In this document: piece after piece, positions 51,983 to 60,981 of the stretch | Layout: the number at the start of each line of letters is the position of its first letter | How positions within the stretch are numbered: position 1 is the first letter of the stretch | Source of the DNA: JBOEGW01 sp050633625 | GTDB lineage: Bacteria > Pseudomonadota > Alphaproteobacteria > Rhodobacterales > Rhodobacteraceae | DNA length: 64,000 bases | Assembly (NCBI GenBank): GCA_050633625.1 | Contig: JBOEGW010000011.1 | Coordinates: 1-64,000, forward strand | Direction of reading: 5' to 3' | The notes under the pieces: model-generated | What the model was told of the DNA's origin: nothing | The model's database searches: none | What the model saw: only the letters and a program-made list of their open reading frames with translations | Program-made: the position numbers and the translations under genes

Positions 51983-52828
51983 ATGCAAAACACTAGCCAA
52001 ATGGATCCGGTCGATCCGGACATCGAACTCTCAAGCCCATTGACGATCGCCGTTGCGCAGCGGGATCGTGACACGATGGCAATGGTCCGCCGGGCGATTG
52101 AAACAAAGCAAGTCATGCTGGCCTACCAACCTATCGTGCGCGCATCCCAGCCCGACAAGGTCGCCTTTCATGAAGGGTTGATTCGCGTTCTTGACCACAC
52201 AGGTCGCATTATTCCGGCCAATGATTTCATCGACGTTGTCGAAAGCAAAGAAATCGGCCGCCAGATCGACACGCTCGCGCTTCAGCTTGGCCTTGAAGCC
52301 CTCGCAGAAGAGCCGTCTTTGCGATTGTCGATCAACATGTCCGCGCGCTCCATCGGTTACGCGCGGTGGATGCAAGTCCTCAAACAAGGGCTGGAACGCG
52401 ACCCTTTGGCGGGCGAGCGCTTGATCCTCGAAATCACAGAACGCACCGCCATTGTCATGCCGGAACTGGTCCAAGTGTTTATGAAGGAAATGCAGAGTCA
52501 TGGGATTTCCTTCGCCCTTGATGATTTTGGCGCTGGCTACACTGCCTTTCGTTACCTCAAGGACTTTTACTTCGACATCCTCAAAATAGACGGCGAATTC
52601 ATCAAGGACATCGCAAACAACCCGGACAATCAGGTCATCACCCAGGCCATGCTTTCAATGGCGGGCCATTTTGACATGATGACGGTTGGCGAAAACGTGG
52701 AAACTCTGGAAGACGCAGAATTTCTCATCAACGCCGGGTGCGACTTTTTGCAAGGTTTCTTCTTTGGTGCCCCAACGGTGCGCCCGTGGTGGCGCGAAAC
52801 GGGTGATCACATCCGAAGATCGGCATAG
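51983..52828 (+). CDS. EAL domain cyclic-di-GMP phosphodiesterase
   Basis: A 281-residue protein made almost wholly of one EAL domain, predicted to hydrolyse cyclic-di-GMP to pGpG. Active-site residues appear intact: Glu64 in FHEGL, the Asn of SINMSARSI, Glu in LILEITERT, both Asp of ALDDFGAGY, Lys in LKIDGEF, Glu in GENVET, and Gln in LQGFFFG. There is no GGDEF, PAS or membrane segment, so it acts as a cytoplasmic stand-alone enzyme whose control is elsewhere. Residues 1-35 form a polar lead. A hairpin and T-rich stretch follow the gene. Confidence 0.92.
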   Translation: MQNTSQMDPVDPDIELSSPLTIAVAQRDRDTMAMVRRAIETKQVMLAYQPIVRASQPDKVAFHEGLIRVLDHTGRIIPANDFIDVVESKEIGRQIDTLALQLGLEALAEEPSLRLSINMSARSIGYARWMQVLKQGLERDPLAGERLILEITERTAIVMPELVQVFMKEMQSHGISFALDDFGAGYTAFRYLKDFYFDILKIDGEFIKDIANNPDNQVITQAMLSMAGHFDMMTVGENVETLEDAEFLINAGCDFLQGFFFGAPTVRPWWRETGDHIRRSA

Positions 52829-52871
52829 GCGAAACGAGCTTTCTACAAATGCGCGTGTTAGCGAGAACAAG

Positions 52872-52902
52872 ACCCGGGCCGCTGCGTCCGGGTTGATTTG
52901 TT
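52872..52902 (+). terminator. Probable terminator after the EAL gene
   Basis: ACCCGG and CCGGGT form a six-base stem around a ten-base loop, followed by TTGATTTGTT. It lies 44 bases after the stop. The stem is short and the T-run imperfect, so this is a moderate call. Confidence 0.5.
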
Positions 52903-52913
52903 CTGCAATGCAG
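52903..52913. promoter_or_regulatory. PhaR-like site CTGC-AAT-GCAG upstream of phaA
   Basis: CTGCAATGCAG is a perfect palindrome of the CTGC-N3-GCAG form that, as I recall, PhaR binds in Paracoccus and Rhodobacter to repress polyhydroxybutyrate genes. It is 123 bases before the phaA ATG. A PhaR gene was not seen in the window. One copy alone is weak, but its place before phaA supports it. Confidence 0.55.
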
Positions 52914-53035
52914 CATACCCCTTGGGGCAACGCAGCACGCGGCGGGAGGAGAATCGTGCGACTTTCACACGACAAAATGGCCGCTCTGCATAAACAAATC
53001 GACGCTTCGTCGAGACCCATCAGAGAGGATTTAGT

Positions 53036-54211
53036 ATGACCAATGTCGTTATCGTATCTGCAGCACGGACCGCCGTGGGCAGCTTCAGCGGTGCCTTCGC
53101 AAACACCCCGGCTCACGAGCTTGGCGCAACCGTGCTCAACGCTTTGGTAGAACGCGCGGGCATCGACAAAGCGGACATTGACGAAACAATCCTCGGTCAA
53201 GTTTTGACGGCTGGACAAGGCCAAAACCCCGCACGCCAAGCCCACATCAACGCAGGTTTTCCAGAAGCCAGCTCGGCTTGGAGCCTCAACCAAGTCTGTG
53301 GCTCCGGTCTGCGCGCCGTTGCGCTCGCCGCACAACATATCCAACTCGGCGACGCAAACATCGTTGCCGCCGGGGGGCAAGAAAACATGTCCCTTAGCCC
53401 GCATGTTGCGAACCTGCGTGCGGGCCACAAAATGGGCGACATGAAATTCATCGACTCGATGATCAAGGACGGCCTTTGGGACGCCTTCAACGGCTATCAT
53501 ATGGGCCAGACAGCGGAGAACGTAGCAGATCAGTGGCAAATCACCCGTGAAGCCCAAGACGAATTCGCCGTAGCTTCGCAAAACAAAGCTGAAGCCGCTC
53601 AAAAAGCCGGTAAATTCGCCGACGAAATCGTGCCATTTGTAGTCAAAACGCGCAAAGGCGAAACCATCGTCGACCAGGATGAATATATCCGTCACGGCGC
53701 GTCGATTGAAGTGATGCAAAAGTTGCGCCCCGCCTTCACCAAAGAAGGTTCTGTCACCGCAGCAAATGCATCCGGCATCAATGATGGGGCCGCTGGTGTT
53801 TTGCTCATGTCAGCTGAAGAAGCCGAAAAACGGGGTCTTGAGCCACTTGCGCGCATTGCCTCCTACGCGACAGCCGGTCTCGATCCGTCGATCATGGGCG
53901 TTGGTCCGATTTATGCATCGCGCAAAGCTCTGGAAAAAGCGGGTTGGGACGCCTCCGAGTTGGACCTTGTTGAAGCAAACGAGGCCTTCGCGGCCCAGGC
54001 TTGTGCTGTCAACAAAGACATGGGTTGGAACCCGGACATCGTGAACGTGAATGGCGGCGCAATTGCGATCGGACATCCAATTGGGGCCTCAGGCGCGCGC
54101 ATCCTCAACACTTTGTTGTTTGAAATGAAACGCCGCGACGCCAAGAAGGGCCTCGCAACGCTTTGCATCGGCGGCGGAATGGGCGTGGCAATGTGCCTTG
54201 AACGCGCATAA
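53036..54211 (+). CDS. phaA: Acetyl-CoA acetyltransferase (beta-ketothiolase)
   Basis: A 391-residue thiolase that joins two acetyl-CoA into acetoacetyl-CoA. The nucleophile Cys88 is in NQVCGSGLRA, His347 in GGAIAIGHPIGASGARI, and Cys377 in LCIGGGMG. Length and motifs fit the biosynthetic PhaA type. With PhaB downstream it makes (R)-3-hydroxybutyryl-CoA, precursor of polyhydroxybutyrate and of the ethylmalonyl-CoA pathway. A strong hairpin with a T-run separates it from phaB, so the two may differ in transcript level. Confidence 0.95.
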   Translation: MTNVVIVSAARTAVGSFSGAFANTPAHELGATVLNALVERAGIDKADIDETILGQVLTAGQGQNPARQAHINAGFPEASSAWSLNQVCGSGLRAVALAAQHIQLGDANIVAAGGQENMSLSPHVANLRAGHKMGDMKFIDSMIKDGLWDAFNGYHMGQTAENVADQWQITREAQDEFAVASQNKAEAAQKAGKFADEIVPFVVKTRKGETIVDQDEYIRHGASIEVMQKLRPAFTKEGSVTAANASGINDGAAGVLLMSAEEAEKRGLEPLARIASYATAGLDPSIMGVGPIYASRKALEKAGWDASELDLVEANEAFAAQACAVNKDMGWNPDIVNVNGGAIAIGHPIGASGARILNTLLFEMKRRDAKKGLATLCIGGGMGVAMCLERA

Positions 54212-54231
54212 ATAAAGCCAAATACGACGAG

Positions 54232-54254
54232 AGGGGTGCCATTTTGGCGCCCCT
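54232..54254 (+). terminator. Intrinsic terminator between phaA and phaB
   Basis: AGGGGTGCC, loop ATTTT, GGCGCCCCT form a nine-base stem with one G-U pair, followed by TTTTTC. It ends 100 bases before the phaB start and could attenuate readthrough from phaA. Confidence 0.82.
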
Positions 54255-54357
54255 TTTTCTTTCGCAAGCGCAGAAAACTTGCGCAATATTATTGCGCGTA
54301 CGGCGCTAAAAGCGTAACAGAGTTGCCAGAGGAAGATTCGCCAATGAGGAGGACACC

Positions 54358-55080
54358 ATGGCAAAAGTTGCAATCGTCACAGGAGGCACGCGCGGGATCG
54401 GCGCGGCTATTTCCAAAGCCCTAAAAGACGCAGGCTACACTGTCGCCGCCAACTACGCGGGCAATGACGAAGCCGCCGCAAAATTTACCGAAGAAACGGG
54501 CATCGCAACTTTTAAATGGTCCGTTGCTGACTATGACGCTTGTGCCGCAGGTATCGCGAAAGTCGAAGCTGAACTTGGTCCTATCGACGTTCTGGTGAAT
54601 AACGCCGGGATCACGCGCGATGCGCCATTCCACAAAATGACCCGTGATCAATGGCAAGACGTGATGGACACAAACCTGTCCGGCGTTTTCAACATGACCC
54701 ACCCCCTTTGGAACGGCATGCGTGAGCGCAAGTTTGGACGCATCGTGAATATTTCTTCCATTAACGGTCAAAAAGGGCAGTTCGCCCAAGCCAACTACTC
54801 TGCCGCCAAAGCGGGCGACCTTGGCTTCACCAAGGCCTTGGCCCAAGAAGGCGCGCGCGCCGGAATTACAGTGAACGCGATTTGCCCCGGCTACATCGCA
54901 ACAGAAATGGTTATGGCCGTTCCAGAAAAAGTACGCGATTCCATCGTGGCGACGATCCCTGTTGGCCGCCTTGGCGAGCCGGAAGAAATCGCCCGTTGCG
55001 TTGTATTCTTGGCATCGGACGACGCAGGGTTTGTCACAGGTTCGACAATCACAGCCAATGGTGGTCAATACCTCGTCTAA
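54358..55080 (+). CDS. phaB: Acetoacetyl-CoA reductase
   Basis: A 240-residue short-chain dehydrogenase that reduces acetoacetyl-CoA to (R)-3-hydroxybutyryl-CoA with NADPH. The cofactor loop TGGTRGIG is at residues 8-15, VLVNNAGITRDAPFHKM follows, and the catalytic Ser, Tyr and Lys are in NISSINGQKGQF and NYSAAKAG. The Arg in the cofactor loop suggests NADPH use. GAGGAG lies before the ATG. It shares its pathway role with phaA. Confidence 0.95.
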   Translation: MAKVAIVTGGTRGIGAAISKALKDAGYTVAANYAGNDEAAAKFTEETGIATFKWSVADYDACAAGIAKVEAELGPIDVLVNNAGITRDAPFHKMTRDQWQDVMDTNLSGVFNMTHPLWNGMRERKFGRIVNISSINGQKGQFAQANYSAAKAGDLGFTKALAQEGARAGITVNAICPGYIATEMVMAVPEKVRDSIVATIPVGRLGEPEEIARCVVFLASDDAGFVTGSTITANGGQYLV

Positions 55081-55101
55081 CGACAGTCAAAACGATGAAT
55101 T

Positions 55102-55127
55102 GCCGGCCTTTCGAGGCCGGCTTTTTT
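55102..55127 (+). terminator. Intrinsic terminator after phaB
   Basis: GCCGGCCT, tetraloop TTCG, AGGCCGGC form a perfect eight-base stem, followed by six T. It is 22 bases after the phaB stop and just 16 before the next start codon. Confidence 0.93.
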
Positions 55128-55142
55128 GTGCCAGAAGACTTC

Positions 55143-56027
55143 ATGAGCAAAAACAAAGCGACCCTCATCGGATTTACGGCGGTTCTGTTATGGTCCCTCC
55201 TCGCGATGTTCACAGTTCTGAGTGCGCCCGTGCCCCCGCTTCAGCTCAATGCCGTGAGTTTTGCGATTGGCGCACTTGTGGGTTTCATATGGTTGGTGGC
55301 AACCGGGACGGTTCATCACCTGCGACGTGTCCCTATCAAGGTCTATCTTTTTGGAACACTTGGGCTTTTTGGCTACCACTTCCTGTATTTTTCTGCGCTG
55401 CGCGCCGCCCCACCCGCCGAAACAGGGCTGATTGCCTACCTCTGGCCTTTGCTGATCGTCCTGTTTTCGGGATTATTGCCCGGTGAGCACCTGCGTTTCG
55501 GTCACGTTTTGGGCGCGTTTATTGGGTTTTCCGGGGCCGTGGTCTTGTTGTCTCCCAACGGCGGCGGACTGTCTTGGGACGTATGGCCGGGGTACGCAAT
55601 GGCGTTGATGTGCGCGGTGACATGGGCTGGATACTCTGTCCTGTCACGCCGCTTAGGGCGCGTGCCCACGGCAAGCGTCGTCGTGTTTTGCATCGCGACC
55701 GCTGCGCTCTCCGCGCTGGCCCATCTCGCCCTTGAACAAACAATCTGGCCCCAGACCACAACGGGATGGTGGGCCATTATCGGGCTTGGAATTGGCCCAG
55801 TTGGGCTCGCTTTTTACACCTGGGATATAGGTGTCAAAAGAGGCGACATTCAACTTCTCGGAACGGCATCCTATGCCGCCCCGGTTCTTTCAACGATCAT
55901 TCTCGTGGGCGTTGGAATTGCGCAACCAACGGTTAAGCTCTTTGTGGCATCCGCCCTGATTGCGGGTGGCGCCGCATTGGCCGCCAGAAGCGGCAAGACT
56001 TCCAACACCGACCTAGCGAAAGGTTAG
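55143..56027 (+). CDS. EamA family exporter, YddG-like
   Basis: A 294-residue membrane protein with ten helices. KATLIGFTAVLLWSLLAMFTV is close to the start of the aromatic amino acid exporter YddG; LRAAPPAETGLIAYLWPLLIVLFSGLL and LGIGPVGLAFYTWDIGVKRGDI are the later EamA blocks. Export of amino acids is likely, the particular cargo is not certain. The terminator upstream leaves very little room for its own promoter, so it may rely on readthrough from phaB. Its 3' end overlaps the convergent YdcH gene by four bases. Confidence 0.85.
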   Translation: MSKNKATLIGFTAVLLWSLLAMFTVLSAPVPPLQLNAVSFAIGALVGFIWLVATGTVHHLRRVPIKVYLFGTLGLFGYHFLYFSALRAAPPAETGLIAYLWPLLIVLFSGLLPGEHLRFGHVLGAFIGFSGAVVLLSPNGGGLSWDVWPGYAMALMCAVTWAGYSVLSRRLGRVPTASVVVFCIATAALSALAHLALEQTIWPQTTTGWWAIIGLGIGPVGLAFYTWDIGVKRGDIQLLGTASYAAPVLSTIILVGVGIAQPTVKLFVASALIAGGAALAARSGKTSNTDLAKG

Positions 56028-56191
56028 GCTGACCCGATACGGGACATTTCTTCTTTCAACCGCAGTTTTTGCTTCTTCATCTCAACAATCTCAGCATCCG
56101 GCACTCCGGGGCTTCGCTGTGCTACTTCAACTTGGTCGGAAAGATCTGCGTGTTTCCGACGGAGTTCCTGCAAGCGCGAAGTCATGGTCAT
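56024..56191 (-). CDS. YdcH family (DUF465) protein
   Basis: A 55-residue helical protein. SRLQELRRKHADLSDQV and EIVEMKKQKLRLKEEMSRI form two coiled helices, the typical DUF465 hairpin; the function is unknown. AAGGAGG lies six bases before the ATG at 56191, which fixes the start; the frame to 56233 is not needed. A TTAA-N7-TTAA motif lies about 140 bases upstream. Confidence 0.85.
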   Translation of the reverse strand: MTMTSRLQELRRKHADLSDQVEVAQRSPGVPDAEIVEMKKQKLRLKEEMSRIGSA

Positions 56192-56328
56192 GGCGTCCTC
56201 CTTAGTGATTGAAATACTCCCCAATAGCAGCACGTTTTTTGAGTCGTGTCACGTAATCCTTACAAAAGGGAGCAACATATTGCGGCAATCTGCCGAGCGC
56301 CGCCTTCGCCCAGACTCGAACAGAAGCG

Positions 56329-56343
56329 TTAAAAATATGTTAA
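56329..56343. promoter_or_regulatory. TTAA-N7-TTAA, possible CtrA box
   Basis: TTAA-AAATATG-TTAA matches the spacing of CtrA boxes (TTAA-N7-TTAAC) except for the final C. It lies in the 175-base AT-rich gap upstream of the YdcH gene. One site in an AT-rich stretch can arise by chance. Confidence 0.35.
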
Positions 56344-56366
56344 AATCAACTGCCTCAGGACGCCGA

Positions 56367-57128
56367 TCACCAAAGTGGTAAATGCGCGCCATCGCGCAAA
56401 ATGGCCGAGACTTCGCGCCGGTAACTTTCCTTATCCCCGACATGCTCAGCCCCGTCATGAAGGATCAGAGGTGTTGCCAATCGAAACGCTCCGCGCCCGC
56501 CTTTTCGGGCCTGCACAAGTACAAGAACCGCCGCCCGCCCTTCGCGCGGGCACAGAGGCTTGACCAAAATGGACCCCATCCGATCATCGAGCGCCCCAAG
56601 GATTTCCGGTAGCCTGTCCGCCCGTTGAATCATCGTCAAATAACCGCGCGGTTTGAGCCTGCGCGCCGCCGCATCAATCCACGCCTCAAGCGGCGTTTCC
56701 TCAAAAAGCGCCTGAGCTTTGCCCGTATTGTCAGATTTGATCGACCGCTCAGCAACATGGTAAGGCGGGTTCATGATCACATGATCAAAACTCTCTTCTT
56801 TCACCTCAGGGGGCATCGCCTCCAGATCCGACGTAAACACCTCCATATCGATGTCATTGTCAAAGGCATTCATCTTCGCCAAATCCGCGTAGTCAGGTTG
56901 CCGTTCCACGCCGACAAGTCGCAGCCCCTTAACCCGCGTTCCGAGACAAAGCGCCGCAGCCCCTACGCCGCAGCCCAAATCAAGCACTGATTCGCCTTCA
57001 TGCGCGGTCATCGCTGCCGCGAGGAAAACCGGGTCCACCCCAGCCCTATACCCATCCCTGGGTTGTAGGAGATTTAGCTGTCCTCCCAAGAACTTATCTT
57101 CCGTCACATGGTTACGAGCGAAACCCAT
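56367..57128 (-). CDS. TrmN6-like tRNA (adenine-N6) methyltransferase family
   Basis: A 253-residue methyltransferase. LNLLQPRDGYRAGVDPVFLAAA is the family opening, VLDLGCGVGAAALCLG the SAM loop, and HVIMNPPYHV the NPPY catalytic block used for adenine N6 methylation. It resembles tRNA1(Val) A37 methyltransferase TrmN6 (YfiC). The target RNA is inferred. The ATG at 57128 begins three bases after the DUF2007 stop, so the two are one unit. Confidence 0.85.
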   Translation of the reverse strand: MGFARNHVTEDKFLGGQLNLLQPRDGYRAGVDPVFLAAAMTAHEGESVLDLGCGVGAAALCLGTRVKGLRLVGVERQPDYADLAKMNAFDNDIDMEVFTSDLEAMPPEVKEESFDHVIMNPPYHVAERSIKSDNTGKAQALFEETPLEAWIDAAARRLKPRGYLTMIQRADRLPEILGALDDRMGSILVKPLCPREGRAAVLVLVQARKGGRGAFRLATPLILHDGAEHVGDKESYRREVSAILRDGAHLPLW

Positions 57129-57130
57129 GC

Positions 57131-57346
57131 TCAATCCTCCACTTGGATGCCATTATCAATCATTGCCCGCCGCGCGCGCAGCAGGTCATCAGATCGGACC
57201 ATAAGACGACGAGGTAAAATTCCTATTGATCCCTCAAGCGCGCTCATGTGGACGTCCATTGCAAAGCAGTCTATATCTTCCCCCGCGAGCAGCGCGGTTG
57301 CGAAGGCCATCAAGGTCGGGTCATTCGTGCGAAGAAGCTCAAGCAT
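57131..57346 (-). CDS. DUF2007 domain protein
   Basis: A 71-residue protein: LLRTNDPTLMAFATALLAGEDIDCFAMDVHMS then a short strand and RRLMVRSDDLLRARRAMIDNGI. This is the DUF2007 (putative signal-transducing) fold, of unknown function. It is upstream of the methyltransferase gene with two bases between them, a conserved pairing in this clade. It diverges from the polyprenyl synthase gene. Confidence 0.88.
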   Translation of the reverse strand: MLELLRTNDPTLMAFATALLAGEDIDCFAMDVHMSALEGSIGILPRRLMVRSDDLLRARRAMIDNGIQVED

Positions 57347-57423
57347 ACTTGGACGTTACGGCCTTTTCGCGCAGCTTGTCGAGGGCGCAAGACACCAAAC
57401 CAAGGCCGAAGGTAAACGGGACG

Positions 57424-58425
57424 ATGACAATGCTGGACAAAGCGGCAAACAAACCTCACGAGCGACTTGCTGAACATTTGAGCGATGACCTCAAGGCCGT
57501 GGAGCGGATGATTCGCGAGCGCACCACCTCCAAAAACGCGCCTCGGATTCCGGAAGTCACAGCGCATTTGATGGAAGCGGGCGGCAAACGATTGCGGCCC
57601 ATGCTGACAATCGCCTCCGCGCGCCTTTGTGGCTACGAGGGAGACAAGCACATTCAACTCGCGACCGCCGTTGAATTCGTCCATACGGCGACTCTGCTTC
57701 ACGACGATGTTGTTGACGAGAGCGAGCAACGCCGCGGGCGCCCAACTGCGAACCTCATGTGGGACAATAAGTCGTCAATTCTGGTCGGCGATTACCTTTT
57801 CGCCCGCTCCTTTCAATTGATGACCGAAACCGACAAGCTACAAATTCTACGCATTTTGGCCGATGCTGCTTTTACCATCACCGAAGGTGAGGTGCTGCAA
57901 TTCACGGCCGCGCGCAATCTATCAACCTCGGAAGACATATATTTTGAGGTCGCCCGCGCCAAAACCTCCGCGCTATTCTCTGCCGCGACCCAAACGGGGG
58001 GAATTTTGGCGGGTGTCAGCGACGACTTGGAACAAGCTTTGTTTGATTACGGTGACGCTTTGGGTATCGCCTTCCAAGTGACCGATGATGTGCTGGATTT
58101 CTTTGGCGATGAAACCCTTGGCAAACGAACGGGCGATGATTTTCGCGAACGAAAATTGACTCTGCCAATCATCAAGACCATCGCCAAAGCGGATGACGCA
58201 GAGCGCGCGTTCTGGACGCGCACAATTGAAGCCGGCGATCAAACAGACGATGACCTGCAAACTGCTCTGGCGATCATGAAAAAGCACGGCACGCTTGACG
58301 AGACGCGCGCGGTTGCTTTGCACTGGGCGGATGTTGCGAAAGCCTCGATTGCCAAGTTCCCGGATGATCCAATTCGCGACATGCTGAGCGATATCGCGGA
58401 CTTCGTGGTCGAACGGATCAGCTAA
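57424..58425 (+). CDS. Polyprenyl diphosphate synthase (ubiquinone side chain)
   Basis: A 333-residue trans-prenyl transferase. The first Asp-rich motif is in LLHDDVVDES and the second in QVTDDVLDFFGDE; GGKRLRPML and KLTLPII are also typical. Family members of this length make octaprenyl or decaprenyl diphosphate; the group normally has Q10, so decaprenyl is likely. Both the ATG at 57424 and that at 57430 fit; no good ribosome site tells them apart. It uses isoprene units from the pathway that includes ispE, next to it on the other strand. Confidence 0.92.
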   Translation: MTMLDKAANKPHERLAEHLSDDLKAVERMIRERTTSKNAPRIPEVTAHLMEAGGKRLRPMLTIASARLCGYEGDKHIQLATAVEFVHTATLLHDDVVDESEQRRGRPTANLMWDNKSSILVGDYLFARSFQLMTETDKLQILRILADAAFTITEGEVLQFTAARNLSTSEDIYFEVARAKTSALFSAATQTGGILAGVSDDLEQALFDYGDALGIAFQVTDDVLDFFGDETLGKRTGDDFRERKLTLPIIKTIAKADDAERAFWTRTIEAGDQTDDDLQTALAIMKKHGTLDETRAVALHWADVAKASIAKFPDDPIRDMLSDIADFVVERIS

Positions 58426-58426
58426 T

Positions 58427-59260
58427 TTAGCGCAAAGACGTTGCGCTCACCCACCAGTCAGGGTGCGCCGCGGCAAGCCGTTCCGCCCCGGCCACGGCGT
58501 GCTCAATCCTGTCAAACAGGGCGAAACAGGTCGCACCTGACCCGGACATGCGCGCAAGTCTCGCCTCTGGCAGTCCGTTGAGCGCCGCCAAAACTGTGGC
58601 AATGTCCGGCGCAAGCGCGCGCGCGGGCGCCTCCAAATCGTTACGTTGCGCTGCCAACCAGTCAATCAAAGCCGCCGCATTTCTCCACTTCGGAAATGAC
58701 TTAGGCATCGGCGCATTTGATTTGTTCTCTAGGGCCGCAAAAACAGTGGGCGTAGGCAGATCAATCCCTGGATTGGCCAGAACCGCAAACAAGGCGGGCA
58801 GTCCTTCAATCGGGGTAACATCTTCGCCAATTCCGCGCATACGCGCGGCTTGGCGCATCAGGCACACACGCACATCCGCACCCAGCTCACCAACGCCGCT
58901 CGGCAAACGGTTATCCTCAACCAAATCTGCCATCGCCAGCACTGTTGCGGCCGCATCGGACGACCCGCCGCCAATCCCTGCCGCCGCCGGCAAGTGCTTT
59001 GACAAATGGAGCGCAACGGGCACATCGAACAGGGCTGCCGCCTTCATCACAAGATTGCTGGCATCCGAAGGGACACCCGCCGCACGCGGCCCCTCCACCG
59101 TCAGCTTCGTCTCGGACGCGGGCGCTACAGTGATACGGTCCCCCACATCCGCGAACACCACCAAACTATCGAGCAAATGATACCCATCAGCGCGTTGTCC
59201 CGTGACATGCAAAGTTAAGTTCACCTTCGCTGGGGCAAAGGTCTTCACAATCGCGCTCAT
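58427..59260 (-). CDS. ispE: 4-diphosphocytidyl-2-C-methyl-D-erythritol kinase
   Basis: A 277-residue GHMP kinase of the MEP isoprenoid pathway. AKVNLTLHVTGQRADGYHLLDSLV is the substrate block, PAAAGIGGGSSDAAATVLAM the ATP-binding Gly-rich loop, and MSGSGATCFALF the third GHMP motif. Its ATG overlaps the TPR gene stop as ATGA, so ispE depends on the upstream gene for translation. Its 3' end almost touches the polyprenyl synthase stop (one base between). Confidence 0.95.
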   Translation of the reverse strand: MSAIVKTFAPAKVNLTLHVTGQRADGYHLLDSLVVFADVGDRITVAPASETKLTVEGPRAAGVPSDASNLVMKAAALFDVPVALHLSKHLPAAAGIGGGSSDAAATVLAMADLVEDNRLPSGVGELGADVRVCLMRQAARMRGIGEDVTPIEGLPALFAVLANPGIDLPTPTVFAALENKSNAPMPKSFPKWRNAAALIDWLAAQRNDLEAPARALAPDIATVLAALNGLPEARLARMSGSGATCFALFDRIEHAVAGAERLAAAHPDWWVSATSLR

Positions 59261-60981
59261 TCGGCGGCACGCTGAATTGGGTCGCCGCCTTCTTCATCCA
59301 AGACAACATCGAGACCCACCTCAAGCTTGCGACGAATACGATCAGGTTTCACCTCCTCAACATCCGTGTCTTCGGTGATGAACGACAAGGCACGACGCCA
59401 CTGAAATTGGGCCTCAAGGGTGCGACCAACTGCGTAATACACATCACCCAAGTGATCATTCACCACGGGATCAACAGGCATCAAAGAGGCGGCACGCTCC
59501 ATATGGACAACAGCTTCCTCATACCGCCCAAGACGATACAAAACCCAGCCTAAACTATCCGTGATATAGGCATCTCCGGGGCGAGCGACCACAGCTTTTT
59601 CAATCATTTCAAGAGCTTCATCGAGGTTTTCCCTTTTTTCAACATAGGAATACCCAAGGTAGTTCAGCACCGCAGGCTGATCCGGCTCAAGCTCAAGCGC
59701 CATGCGAAAATCGGCTTCCGCCTTTGGCCACTGGCCCAACCGCTCCAATGAAATTGCCCGTGCGAAATAGATGACCCATTGCGGTGCACTTGGCTCCTCA
59801 AAAAGCGCCAATGCCGCATCATAAGCGGCAACGGCCTCCTCATATTTCTCATCAAACCGCATAGCATCCCCAAGCGCCACATGCACAGGCGCAAGGTCGG
59901 GGAAGTCTTGCGCGAGCGCACGCAAGACCTCTGCAGCTTCCTCATTCAAATCATCCCGGCGCAACGCCTCGGCCTTGCCCAGCATCGCCTGAGGATAGGC
60001 CAGATCGCCCGCTGACACCTGGTCATAGGTCGCAACTGCAAGGTCATGCTGCCCCATATTCTCAAACAAAGCAGCTGTCAGCAAAACCGCACCGATGTTT
60101 TGCCGGTTCAAATGCTGTGAAATCCGCGAATAGATCAAAACAAACGAAGGTTGCCCCTCCGCAGCAAGCGCCTGCCCCACCTCGAAAAACAGAGCCGACA
60201 AGGCGTCTTGGGGACGCTTCACTGCATCAAAGCCAATTGGCTTTCCCGCCGCCAGTTCCAAACGGAGCGTCTCAATCTCCTCGTCCCCCACATTTGGCAA
60301 TGTAGCCTCAATCATCTCAAGAGCGTCCGCGTTGCGTTCAAGTTGGCTCAGGACTTGCGCATAGGCAACAATACCGGGTCGATTGAGGTTAAGGGGTTCA
60401 ACCTCCCCGCCCAAAATAAACGCCGCGCCCTCAAAATCGCCGACATAGGCCAAGGCTATCGCTTTCTGGAACAGCGCCGCTTGCCGGGCTTGGTCATCCT
60501 TGGTCAATGTATCAAAGATCGAAATCGCATCCGACATTTTGCCTTGGCCAATCGCAGACCAGGCTTGGATCAGCGGGTCCAAATAGCCGCCGACCGAGAA
60601 GCCATTTTCAAGCGCGCTGTCAACTTCAGCCCATCTCCCGGCTTCCATCGCGTCCGCCATGAGCACCAAGGCCGCCATGTCATTGCCGTCATCCAGCCCA
60701 TCAAGTCGGCGCGCAATCGGCACACCACCTTCAATGTCCCCAAGCCCCATATAGGCAATGAGCAGCCCCTCCATGATCCCAACATTATCGGGCAACTCGA
60801 TCAAAGCCCGCGTGCCGTAATCAACAAGCGCCTCGAAATCGCCCTCCGCATCCGCGATCCGCGCCGCCAAATACGGCCCGGCAAACCCTTGTGCCTGCGA
60901 AGGCGCAGCCGTCAGGGACAGCAAAACGGCGACCCCAAGGGATCGGCCAAAATGTTGGAGTGTCTTTGGAAAAATGGGCAC
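59257..60981 (-). CDS. Secreted tetratricopeptide repeat protein
   Basis: A 574-residue protein. A signal peptide (HFGRSLGVAVLLSLTAAPSQAQ) begins at a GTG start at 60981, with GAGAGG eight bases upstream. The rest is a helical array of about ten or more TPR-like units. The clearest are near the end, such as PAVLNYLGYSYVEKRENLDEAL and GDAYITDSLGWVLYRLGRYEEAV. It lacks a lipobox cysteine. Homologues act as periplasmic scaffolds; the partner is unknown. It is translationally coupled to ispE, a pairing often seen in Rhodobacterales. Confidence 0.85.
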   Translation of the reverse strand: MPIFPKTLQHFGRSLGVAVLLSLTAAPSQAQGFAGPYLAARIADAEGDFEALVDYGTRALIELPDNVGIMEGLLIAYMGLGDIEGGVPIARRLDGLDDGNDMAALVLMADAMEAGRWAEVDSALENGFSVGGYLDPLIQAWSAIGQGKMSDAISIFDTLTKDDQARQAALFQKAIALAYVGDFEGAAFILGGEVEPLNLNRPGIVAYAQVLSQLERNADALEMIEATLPNVGDEEIETLRLELAAGKPIGFDAVKRPQDALSALFFEVGQALAAEGQPSFVLIYSRISQHLNRQNIGAVLLTAALFENMGQHDLAVATYDQVSAGDLAYPQAMLGKAEALRRDDLNEEAAEVLRALAQDFPDLAPVHVALGDAMRFDEKYEEAVAAYDAALALFEEPSAPQWVIYFARAISLERLGQWPKAEADFRMALELEPDQPAVLNYLGYSYVEKRENLDEALEMIEKAVVARPGDAYITDSLGWVLYRLGRYEEAVVHMERAASLMPVDPVVNDHLGDVYYAVGRTLEAQFQWRRALSFITEDTDVEEVKPDRIRRKLEVGLDVVLDEEGGDPIQRAAE

